This document shows, piece by piece, positions 7,196-12,993 of a stretch of DNA of 12,993 bases (the first letter of the stretch is position 1; each line of letters opens with the position of its first letter). The position numbers were made by a program, and so were the translations under genes. Under the pieces are notes generated by a model that saw only the letters and a program-made list of their open reading frames with translations, had not been told where the DNA came from and did no database searches. The stretch is from Desulfobulbus sp. (GTDB taxonomy: Bacteria; Pseudomonadota; Gammaproteobacteria; Burkholderiales; Rhodocyclaceae): contig WQUQ01000137.1 of assembly GCA_009782025.1 (NCBI GenBank), positions 1 through 12,993 of the forward strand. Reading direction: 5' to 3'.

Positions 7196-7634
7196 ATCCG
7201 CTCCCGACCGCGCCCTGGCTCTGCTCGGGCTGGCCCTGTGCGAGGCCGCCGGCCGCATCCATGCCTTGAGCCTTGCCTTGTTGTTGCTCAGCTTCGCTGT
7301 CGCCTGGCCTTTCTTGAGCGATACGACATTTGTCTGTCTGTTCAGCCTGGGTTTCGGGCTGGCGTGCGCTCAAGCCTGGCATGCCTGGCGACTCGCTTTT
7401 GACCGGCCCATCTTCGCTGCCTGGGCGCGATTGCCCGAGGAGGACTGCGCGCCGGCGCAGCGTGATTTCGATACGGCGCTGCACACGCTGCTGAAAAAAG
7501 ATGCGCCGGCAGGCCGCGCCATGTCCGAGCGCGTCACGGCGACGCAGCATCTGCATGTGCGCCAGATGATCTCGGTGCTGGGGCAGGCATTGATATTCAT
7601 CGCGCTACTGATTATTTTGTCCAGCCGCCAATAA
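7179..7634 (+). CDS. Small unrecognised inner-membrane protein in the ynb cluster
   Basis: Protein of 151 residues that I do not recognise. The ATG at 7179 overlaps the end of ynbD by 17 bp, with GGGG at 7164-7167 as a possible ribosome binding site; a second ATG at 7185 is possible. Two hydrophobic helices lie near residues 30-68 (ALSLALLLLSFAVAWPFL, then FVCLFSLGFGLACA). A polar middle follows (FDRPIFAAWARLPEEDCAPAQRDFDTAL), and a third hydrophobic helix ends the protein (VLGQALIFIALLIILSSRQ). There is no catalytic motif. The charged middle has a conserved-looking WARLPE and DFDTAL. Its position between ynbD and the acyltransferase, with translational overlap, suggests a partner or scaffold of the pathway. 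It is not part of the four-gene E. coli set as I remember it. Confidence 0.75.
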   Translation: MNMPAESAPDRALALLGLALCEAAGRIHALSLALLLLSFAVAWPFLSDTTFVCLFSLGFGLACAQAWHAWRLAFDRPIFAAWARLPEEDCAPAQRDFDTALHTLLKKDAPAGRAMSERVTATQHLHVRQMISVLGQALIFIALLIILSSRQ

Positions 7635-7635
7635 A

Positions 7636-7640
7636 AAGGA
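7636..7640 (+). promoter_or_regulatory. Ribosome binding site supporting a TTG start
   Basis: AAGGA ends 8 bases before the TTG at 7649. No ATG or GTG is suitably placed in this frame before the first conserved residues, so this site decides for TTG. Confidence 0.6.
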
Positions 7641-7648
7641 CAGCCCCT

Positions 7649-8287
7649 TTGATCGAGAAAATTCTCGCCGCCGTCATCTGCCATTTCGCCACGCTGCTGA
7701 CCGGCGTTCGTGCCCGCTGGCTGGGCAGCCTGCCCGATGGCCGGGTGCGCGTTTATTACGCCAACCACCGCAGCCACGGCGATTTCGCGCTCATCTGGGC
7801 GACGCTCCCAAAGCGTATCCGGGAACGGACGCGGCCGGTGGCCGGGGCCGATTACTGGCTCAAGGGCCGCCTGCGCACCTATCTCATCAACCGGGTTCTG
7901 CGCGGCGTGCTGGTCGACCGCCAGGCGGGTCACACCGACCAGGCCGACAAACCCACCGGCGATCCCATCGCCGCCATGAGCGCGGCCCTGGCCGCCGGGG
8001 AATCGCTGATTCTCTTTCCCGAAGGCACGCGCAATCTGGGCGATGGCCTGCTGCCCTTCAAGAGCGGACTGTTCCACCTGGCCCGGACCAATCCGGCGGT
8101 CGAACTGATTCCCGTGTGGATCGAGAATCTTGGCCGAGCGATGCCCAAAGGTTCCCTGATTCCCCTGCCCTTGCTGTGCACACTCACCTTCGGCCCGGCC
8201 CTGACCTTACAAACCAGCGAGGACAAGGCCGCTTTCCTCGCCCGCGCCCGCCAGGCCCTGCTCGACCTCGCCCCGCCGGCCGATTGA
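7649..8287 (+). CDS. PlsC-type lysophospholipid acyltransferase
   Basis: Protein of 212 residues of the 1-acylglycerol-3-phosphate acyltransferase family. Motif I is NHRSHGD with H40 and D45 (H-x4-D), the catalytic pair. Motif III is FPEGTR at 123-128, which binds the glycerol-3-phosphate moiety. VPVW-like motif IV appears as ELIPVWIENL. Family members move an acyl chain from acyl-ACP or acyl-CoA to a lysophospholipid or another hydroxyl. The start is a TTG at 7649 with AAGGA 8 bases upstream. It lies 14 bp after the membrane-protein gene and 19 bp before ynbB. Placement directly before a CDP-diacylglycerol synthase fits a role in making or remodelling the phosphatidate that YnbB activates. 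It may instead re-acylate a lysolipid produced by YnbC. It is unlikely to be the housekeeping plsC. Confidence 0.88.
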   Translation: MIEKILAAVICHFATLLTGVRARWLGSLPDGRVRVYYANHRSHGDFALIWATLPKRIRERTRPVAGADYWLKGRLRTYLINRVLRGVLVDRQAGHTDQADKPTGDPIAAMSAALAAGESLILFPEGTRNLGDGLLPFKSGLFHLARTNPAVELIPVWIENLGRAMPKGSLIPLPLLCTLTFGPALTLQTSEDKAAFLARARQALLDLAPPAD

Positions 8288-8306
8288 TCTCTCCAGCACC
8301 CTGCCC

Positions 8307-9251
8307 ATGACCCCCACCGATACCCTGCTCATCCTCTTTGGCGGCATCTTCGCCGCCCTGGCCGTCGCCAGCCTGATCGGCGGCATGCTTCGCTGGCGGC
8401 TGCAAGCGGGCCAAGCGAGCGGCGTCGTCGATAACCTCAACGCCCGCATCAAAGCCTGGTGGTGGATGATCGGCGCGCTGGCGCTGGCTTTCTGGGGCGG
8501 CAAGGCAGGCGTCATCATGCTGTTCGCCTTCATTTCCTTTCAGGCCTTGCGCGAATTCATCTCGGCCACCCACACACGTCTGGGCGATCATCGCGCCCTG
8601 CTCTGGTGTTTTCTCTTTTTTCTGCCGCTGCAATATGGGCTGATCGCCATCGACTGGTACGGCCTCTTTTCCATCCTGATTCCGGTTTACGCCTTTCTGC
8701 TGCTGCCCATCTCCGCGACGCTCGGGGCCGACACCACCCGCTTTCTGGAACGCGCCGCCAAGGTGCAATGGGGGCTGATGATCTGCGTTTATTGCATTTC
8801 GCATGTGCCCGCCTTGCTGACGCTGGAAATTCCCGGTTTCGCCGGGCAGAACCTGCAACTCATCGTTTTTCTCGTGCTCACCGTGCAGTCGAGCGACGTC
8901 TTCCAATACGTGTGGGGAAAATTGTTCGGCAAACACAAGCTGTCGCCTGAAATTTCGCCCTCGAAAACCCTGGAGGGCCTGGTCGGCGGCGTACTGACCT
9001 CAACCGCCGTCGGCGCCGGGCTGTGGTGGATCACGCCCTTCAACCCCTGGCAGGCTGCGCTGGTGGCGCTGACCATCAACATGCTCGGCTTCTTCGGCGG
9101 CTTCGTGCTCTCGGCCATCAAGCGCGACCGCGGCCTCAAGGACTGGGGGGCGATGATCGAAGGCCACGGCGGCATGCTCGATCGCGTTGATTCGATCAGT
9201 TTCTCGGCGCCGATTTTCTTCCACATCGTGCGCTACTGGTGGGTGCCGTAA
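8307..9251 (+). CDS. ynbB: CdsA-family phosphatidate cytidylyltransferase, YnbB type
   Basis: Polytopic membrane protein of 314 residues that should make CDP-diacylglycerol from phosphatidate and CTP. The CDS family signature is complete at residues 269-295: SAIKR, K278-D279, then GHGGMLDRVD. About eight hydrophobic helices precede and surround it. It resembles E. coli YnbB, for which I recall reports of CdsA-like activity and involvement in the MPIase glycolipid. No Shine-Dalgarno is visible before the ATG at 8307, which lies 19 bp after the acyltransferase stop; translation may depend on coupling. Its presence in a cluster with a CDP-alcohol transferase points to a dedicated supply of CDP-lipid for YnbA. 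A general housekeeping cdsA normally sits beside uppS, dxr and rseP, which are absent here. Confidence 0.92.
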   Translation: MTPTDTLLILFGGIFAALAVASLIGGMLRWRLQAGQASGVVDNLNARIKAWWWMIGALALAFWGGKAGVIMLFAFISFQALREFISATHTRLGDHRALLWCFLFFLPLQYGLIAIDWYGLFSILIPVYAFLLLPISATLGADTTRFLERAAKVQWGLMICVYCISHVPALLTLEIPGFAGQNLQLIVFLVLTVQSSDVFQYVWGKLFGKHKLSPEISPSKTLEGLVGGVLTSTAVGAGLWWITPFNPWQAALVALTINMLGFFGGFVLSAIKRDRGLKDWGAMIEGHGGMLDRVDSISFSAPIFFHIVRYWWVP

Positions 9252-9267
9252 TGGCCGGCGCGGACTG

Positions 9268-11196
9268 ATGAAGCTGTTCCAGCCGATGACGCCACACAGT
9301 CCCCGCCGCGTGCTGTCGCTCATTCCGCCGATGACGCAACTCAATGCGCCCTACCCTTCCACCGCCTACCTGACCGGCTTTCTGCGCTCGCGGGGCATAC
9401 ACGCAACGCAACAGGACATCGCCCTGCAACTGGTGCTCGAACTGTTCTCGGTCGATGGACTGCGGGCGCTGCATGCGCAAGTCCAGAAGCTGCCGGCAAA
9501 AAAACGCTCGCCCAGCCTCGCCGCCTTCACCGGGCAGTTCGAGCGCTATCTGGCCGCCGTGACGCCAGCCATCGCCTTTTTGCAAGGGCGCGACCCCTCC
9601 ATGGGCTATCGCATCGCCAGCCGCGCCTTCCTGCCCGAAGGCCCGCGTTTTGCCGCGCTCGACGTGTATATCGACGATGAAGGCGGCGACCCGCTGGCCT
9701 GGGCCTTTGGCCATCTCGGCATACAGGACCGGGCGCGGCATCTGGCGACGTTATTTCTCGACGATCTGGCCGATGTGCTGCGCGATGCCGCCGACCCTCG
9801 CTTTGAGTTCGTCCGCTATGCCGAATCGCTGGCCCTGAGCCAGCCGGGTTTCGAGCCGCTGGCTCAGGCGCTGGCCGCGCCGCCGACCTTGGTCGATGCC
9901 ACGCTGGAAAAGCTGACCCTGGCCGCCATCGAAACTGAACAGCCCGATGTCGTGCTGCTCTCCGCGCCTTTCCCCGGCTCGGTCTATGCGGCCTTTCGCA
10001 TGGCCCAGGCAATCAAGGCGAAGCAGCCCGGCATCGTCACGGTACTCGGCGGCGGCTATGTCAATACCGAATTGCGTGAATTGAAAGAGCCGCGCGTTTT
10101 CGACCATTTCGACCATGTGATGCTCGATGACGGCGAAAGGCCGCTGCTCGCCCTGCTCGACTATCTCGACGGCACGCGGACGCTCTCTGGCCTCGTGCGC
10201 AGCTTCGTGCGCATCGACGGCGAGGTGCGTTATATCGACAGCGGCGAACCCGACATTCCTTTTTCTGATACCGGCACGCCGACCTGGGATGGCTTGGCTC
10301 TCGATGGCTACCTGTCGCTGCTCGACATGCTCAATCCCATGCACCGGCTATGGTCGGACGGGCGCTGGAACAAGCTGACCGTGGCCCACGGCTGCTACTG
10401 GAAAAAGTGCAGTTTCTGCGACACCAGCCTCGGCTATATCGGCCGCTACGACGCCGCCCCGGCCGCCTTGCTGGTCGATCGCATCGAAGCCATCATCGCC
10501 GAGACCGGCCAGACCGGCTTTCATTTCGTCGACGAAGCCGCGCCCCCCAAAGCCTTGAAGGCGCTGGCCGACGAATTGCAGCGGCGCCAGCGGGCGATTT
10601 CGTGGTGGGGCAATATCCGCTTCGAAAAATCCTTCACCCCGGAACTCTGCCGGCAGTTGGCGGACAGCGGCTGCATCGCCGTCTCCGGCGGCCTGGAAGT
10701 CGCCTCCGACCGCCTGCTCGCGCTGATGCAAAAAGGCGTCTCGGTCGAGCAGGTGGCCCGCGTCACCCACGCCTTCAGCGAGGTCGGCATCCTGGTCCAT
10801 GCCTATCTGATGTACGGCTTTCCGACGCAAACCGTGCAGGACACCGTCGATGCGCTCGAATACGTGCGCCAGTTGTTCGCCGCGGGCTGCATCCAGTCGG
10901 GCTTTTTCCACCGTTTTTCCTGCACCGTGCATTCGCCGGTCGGCAAGAATCCCGCCGCCTACGGCATCCGCCTGAAGCCCTTGCCGCCGGTCAGTTTCGC
11001 CCGCAACGACGTGCCATTCATCGACCCCGCCGGCGTCGACCACGCCCGTCTCGGCCAGGCGCTGAACAAAGCCTTGTACAACTACATGCACGGCCTTGGA
11101 CTGGACGAGGATGTCCGCGTCTGGTTCGATCAGCGCGCGCCCAAGCCGCGCGTCGGCCGGCAGTTCATTGCCAGGGCGTTGCGCCGGGGGCAGTAA
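9268..11196 (+). CDS. Cobalamin-binding radical SAM enzyme of unknown substrate
   Basis: Protein of 642 residues. The N-terminal region starts like other B12-dependent radical SAM proteins (LSLIPPMTQLNAPYPSTAYLTGFLRSRG). A Rossmann-type cobalamin domain spans about 205-320, with PDVVLLSAPF from residue 226 and VTVLGGGYVN at 257-266. It lacks the DxHxxG motif, as usual for this class. The radical SAM domain at about 365-590 has the cluster cysteines C376, C381 and C384 in CYWKKCSFC, which is CX4CX2C, not CX3CX2C. It also has HFVDEAAPP, SGGLE (473-477) and YGFPTQT. Related enzymes methylate or rearrange unreactive carbons. The ATG at 9268 was chosen because it follows ynbB by 15 bp and precedes the conserved start; 9286 is an alternative. 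It is last in the cluster, suggesting a tailoring step on the lipid, although a separate function is possible. Confidence 0.87.
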   Translation: MKLFQPMTPHSPRRVLSLIPPMTQLNAPYPSTAYLTGFLRSRGIHATQQDIALQLVLELFSVDGLRALHAQVQKLPAKKRSPSLAAFTGQFERYLAAVTPAIAFLQGRDPSMGYRIASRAFLPEGPRFAALDVYIDDEGGDPLAWAFGHLGIQDRARHLATLFLDDLADVLRDAADPRFEFVRYAESLALSQPGFEPLAQALAAPPTLVDATLEKLTLAAIETEQPDVVLLSAPFPGSVYAAFRMAQAIKAKQPGIVTVLGGGYVNTELRELKEPRVFDHFDHVMLDDGERPLLALLDYLDGTRTLSGLVRSFVRIDGEVRYIDSGEPDIPFSDTGTPTWDGLALDGYLSLLDMLNPMHRLWSDGRWNKLTVAHGCYWKKCSFCDTSLGYIGRYDAAPAALLVDRIEAIIAETGQTGFHFVDEAAPPKALKALADELQRRQRAISWWGNIRFEKSFTPELCRQLADSGCIAVSGGLEVASDRLLALMQKGVSVEQVARVTHAFSEVGILVHAYLMYGFPTQTVQDTVDALEYVRQLFAAGCIQSGFFHRFSCTVHSPVGKNPAAYGIRLKPLPPVSFARNDVPFIDPAGVDHARLGQALNKALYNYMHGLGLDEDVRVWFDQRAPKPRVGRQFIARALRRGQ

Positions 11197-11298
11197 TTCC
11201 ATTTCCAAATCAACCGATGACTTTGTCGGCTTCGCTTGCCGTGCAACCGCACTGTCTGCGCTTCGCCTTCGCGTGCTCGGCTGATTTAAAAATGGAAT
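11196..11298. repeat. 103-bp inverted-repeat element abutting the radical SAM stop codon
   Basis: Imperfect 22-bp terminal inverted repeats occupy 11196-11217 (begins ATTCCATTT, ends CAACCGA) and 11277-11298 (begins TCGGCTG, ends AAATGGAAT), with three mismatches. The interior, 11218-11276, is GC-rich and carries GGCTTCGCTTGCC and CTTCGCCTTCGCG. It has no coding content of its own. It looks like a MITE or a REP-like element that could form a cruciform or a long RNA hairpin. It begins on the last base of the TAA, so it may also end the operon transcript. No target-site duplication is evident. Confidence 0.6.
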
Positions 11299-11394
11299 AA
11301 AACCCCTTGTTGGGCGGCAGTCCATCAGGGTGAATTCCACGCACTACCAAAATTTCATTGCTTAAACTTTACTTTCATCATTGGCCGCTGATCT
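11299..11394. other. AT-richer spacer between the inverted repeat and the IS scar
   Basis: I see no gene, promoter or terminator of quality here. The stretch from about 11340 to 11385 is noticeably more AT-rich than the surroundings and may be a relic of older insertions. Confidence 0.5.
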
Positions 11395-11820
11395 ATGGAT
11401 GCTCTGAACAACCGCCATTTTCGTCCTATATGTCATAAAACATGCAAAAAAAATGGTGGTTTTTTCCGGTTAGGCTCGAAATTTCAGGATATATACGGGT
11501 TTCTTCCCCCCATTCCCGTTTCACGGGCGCACCTCTCCTGCCAAGGGCAGCAGGCGTTTGCGCGCCAGCCACAGGTTCGCCAGGGCAAACAGGGTGACAA
11601 TCTGCCCGGTGTTCTTGGCAAGTCCCCGATAGCGTACCTTCACATAGCCAAATTGCCGCTTGATGACCCGGAACGGGTGTTCAACCACTGCCCGCACAGC
11701 CGACAGCATCCGGTTGAAGGCTTTCTGTTGCTCGGTCAGCTTGCCACCCACCGGTTTCTTGGTCGGGGTCAGTATGGACAAGTCGCCTTCCTTCTCGAAG
11801 TCCTCGATCGTCCGGTTCTT
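11395..11820 (-). mobile_element. Truncated IS5-family insertion sequence (3' end retained)
   Basis: The fragment contains the C-terminal third of an IS5-type transposase on the minus strand plus about 125 bp of the noncoding end. The outer limit is tentative. CTCTGAACAA near 11402-11411 resembles the end of IS5-group elements, so I place it near 11395. The inner edge, about 11820, abuts the ISAs1 fragment without the rest of the transposase or the other terminal repeat. Confidence 0.65.
11521..11820 (-). pseudogene. IS5-family transposase, C-terminal fragment
   Basis: Read on the minus strand this gives about 100 residues ending in AGEVRP and a TGA. The diagnostic run is [20 protein letters not shown], followed by [23 protein letters not shown], which is the conserved C-terminus of IS5-group DDE transposases and contains the last catalytic glutamate region. 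The N-terminal two-thirds, including the DDE aspartates, is missing. The minus-strand frame stays open to 12081, but beyond about 11820 it is antisense to the ISAs1 fragment and not meaningful. It cannot encode an active enzyme. Confidence 0.8.
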
Positions 11821-12099
11821 CTTTCGAGCCTCGCGCCCGATGCGGATCGTCTCCTCGGCGCCGTCCGTGCCCATTGGAGCATCGAGAACCATCTGCACTG
11901 GTGCATGGACGTGGCCCTCGCCGATGATCAGATGCGTGCCCGCAGCGGCCACGCCGCCCATAACATGGCAGTGCTCAAGCACATCACCTTGAATCTCATC
12001 CGCCTTGATCCCTCCCCACGCAAGGGCGGCATCAAGGCCCGCCGCCTCATCGCCGCCACCTCCGATAGCTACCGCGCTCATCTACTCGGCTTGGCTTGA
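11821..12099 (+). pseudogene. ISAs1-family transposase, C-terminal fragment
   Basis: The frame from about 11821 reads [19 protein letters not shown], then [20 protein letters not shown], and ends YRAHLLGLA. [19 protein letters not shown] is the conserved C-terminal block of ISAs1-family transposases and includes the catalytic glutamate. Homologous sequence stops abruptly at the junction with the IS5 fragment, so about three-quarters of the gene is lost. The open frame continues upstream to 11395 only because it is antisense to the IS5 transposase. Confidence 0.82.
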
Positions 12100-12119
12100 A
12101 CTTTCATGCGATTGCCCTG
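11821..12119 (+). mobile_element. Truncated ISAs1-family insertion sequence (right end)
   Basis: The fragment holds the last 92 codons of an ISAs1-type transposase and a short tail ending TTTCATGCGATTGCCCTG (12102-12119). That tail matches my recollection of the ISAs1 right terminal repeat, whose partner would begin CAGGGCAATCGCATGAA. No left end is present. Confidence 0.65.
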
Positions 12120-12138
12120 GGGCGGCCAGGAACACCAG

Positions 12139-12166
12139 TTCGCGCTCTTCTCCATCGCGATATAAT
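12139..12166 (+). promoter_or_regulatory. Probable sigma-70 promoter for miaB
   Basis: A perfect TATAAT lies at 12161-12166. The best -35 is the weak TTCGCG at 12139-12144 with a 16-bp spacer. Transcription would start near 12173, giving a leader of about 48 bases. The site lies just outside the ISAs1 end, so the IS scar seems not to have removed it. Confidence 0.5.
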
Positions 12167-12220
12167 GAAAAGCTTTTCCGCAGTTCGGTCGTCAGACGGC
12201 CCTGTTTCAAGAAATCACCC

Positions 12221-12993
12221 ATGCCCAAGAAATTGTTCATCCGCACTTTCGGGTGCCAGATGAATGAGTACGATTCGGACAAGATGGCCGACGTGCTCAA
12301 CGCTGCCGAGGGGGTCATCAAGACCGACAACCCCGAGGAGGCCGACATCATCCTGTTCAATACCTGTTCGGTGCGCGAGAAGGCGCAGGAGAAGGTGTTT
12401 CACGATCTCGGCCGGGTTCGGCATCTGAAGCAGTTGAAGCCGGATCTGGTGATCGGCGTCGGCGGCTGCGTCGCCAGCCAGGAGGGGGCGGCCATCGTTG
12501 CCCGCGCGCCGTTTGTCGACGTGGTGTTCGGGCCGCAGACGCTGCATCGGCTGCCGCAGTTGATCGCCGAGCGGCAGAGCGGCGGCAAGGCGGCGGTCGA
12601 TGTTTCCTTTCCCGAGATCGAGAAGTTCGACGCCCTGCCGCCGGCCCGGATCAAGGGCGCTTCGGCCTTCGTCTCGATCATGGAGGGCTGCTCCAGGTTC
12701 TGCACGTATTGCATCGTGCCCTATACCCGCGGCCACGAGGTCTCAAGGCCGTTCGCCGACGTGCTGACCGAGGTCGCCGACCTGGCCGCGCACGGCGTCA
12801 AGGAAGTGACGCTGCTCGGCCAGAATGTCAATGCTTACCGCGGCGACATGGAGGGCAGCGACGAGAAGGCCGACCTGGCGATGCTGATCGAGTACATCGC
12901 CGAGGCGCCGGGCATCGAGCGCATCCGCTACACGACCTCGCATCCCTGCGAGATGAGCCAGCGCCTGATCGACGTTTACGCCAAAGTACCGAA
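12221..12993 (+). CDS. miaB: MiaB, tRNA-2-methylthio-N6-dimethylallyladenosine synthase (5' part)
   Basis: The gene runs off the right edge; 257 codons are present. MiaB is a radical SAM enzyme with two 4Fe-4S clusters that adds a methylthio group to i6A37 in tRNAs reading UNN codons. The N-terminal methylthiotransferase domain has the three auxiliary-cluster cysteines C12 ([11 protein letters not shown]), C49 (NTCSVRE) and C83 (GGCVA). The radical SAM cluster is C157-SRF-C161-TY-C164, the standard CX3CX2[11 protein letters not shown] and [12 protein letters not shown] are typical of MiaB, not RimO. The ATG at 12221 fits the family start, although the ribosome binding site is weak. The TRAM domain is beyond the window. 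In many betaproteobacteria miaB is followed by phoH and ybeY. Confidence 0.95.
   Translation, partial: MPKKLFIRTFGCQMNEYDSDKMADVLNAAEGVIKTDNPEEADIILFNTCSVREKAQEKVFHDLGRVRHLKQLKPDLVIGVGGCVASQEGAAIVARAPFVDVVFGPQTLHRLPQLIAERQSGGKAAVDVSFPEIEKFDALPPARIKGASAFVSIMEGCSRFCTYCIVPYTRGHEVSRPFADVLTEVADLAAHGVKEVTLLGQNVNAYRGDMEGSDEKADLAMLIEYIAEAPGIERIRYTTSHPCEMSQRLIDVYAKVP

Noticed and set aside
9251..9268. Five-codon open frame between ynbB and the radical SAM gene, overlapping both by one base
   Set aside because: The overlaps are suggestive of translational coupling, but a frame this short with no ribosome binding site is expected by chance.
11521..12081. A 186-codon minus-strand open frame as one protein
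   Set aside because: Only 11521 to about 11820 matches IS5 transposase; the remainder is antisense to the ISAs1 fragment.
11395..12099. A 234-codon plus-strand open frame as one hypothetical protein
   Set aside because: Only the part from about 11821 is real ISAs1 transposase sequence; the rest is antisense to IS5 transposase.
1..12993. CRISPR arrays, tRNA or rRNA genes
   Set aside because: I looked for regularly spaced repeats and for RNA gene signatures such as GGTTCGAATCC-type T arms and saw none.

Overview
The window looks like chromosomal DNA of a high-GC betaproteobacterium, most likely of the Rhodocyclales (Dechloromonas/Azonexus/Accumulibacter-like). This rests on GC-rich coding sequence, the divergent rluC/rne pair, the style of the RNase E scaffold and the IS types. 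The taxon is an inference, not a demonstrated placement.

Layout. (1) Positions 1-172 hold the start of rluC on the minus strand. (2) A 400-bp divergent intergenic region follows, containing a GC-rich hairpin with a T-rich tail in what should be the rne leader. (3) rne runs from 573 to 3233 and ends at a strong 35-bp palindromic terminator. (4) From 3331 to 11196 lies a tight same-strand cluster of seven genes, with overlaps of 4, 4 and 17 bp and gaps of 14, 19 and 15 bp. Its members are ynbA (CDP-alcohol phosphatidyltransferase), ynbC (alpha/beta hydrolase fused to a methyltransferase), ynbD (PAP2 phosphatase fused to a dual-specificity phosphatase), a small unrecognised membrane protein, a PlsC-type acyltransferase, ynbB (CdsA-type cytidylyltransferase) and a cobalamin-binding radical SAM enzyme. 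(5) A 103-bp inverted-repeat element begins on the last base of the radical SAM stop codon. (6) From about 11395 to 12119 is a scar made of an IS5-family fragment (minus) joined to an ISAs1-family fragment (plus). (7) A TATAAT-type promoter precedes miaB, whose first 257 codons are in the window.

The centre of interest is the ynb cluster. E. coli has an uncharacterised ynbABCD operon with the same four protein types. Here it is extended by an acyltransferase, a membrane protein and a B12/radical SAM enzyme. Together these encode a nearly complete private phospholipid route: acylation, CDP-activation, head-group transfer, dephosphorylation on each side of the membrane, methylation or hydrolysis, and a radical-chemistry tailoring step. 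The product cannot be read from the sequence. A second point is a short palindromic repeat lying exactly over the ynbC stop and ynbD start, which supplies the ynbD ribosome binding site and start codon.
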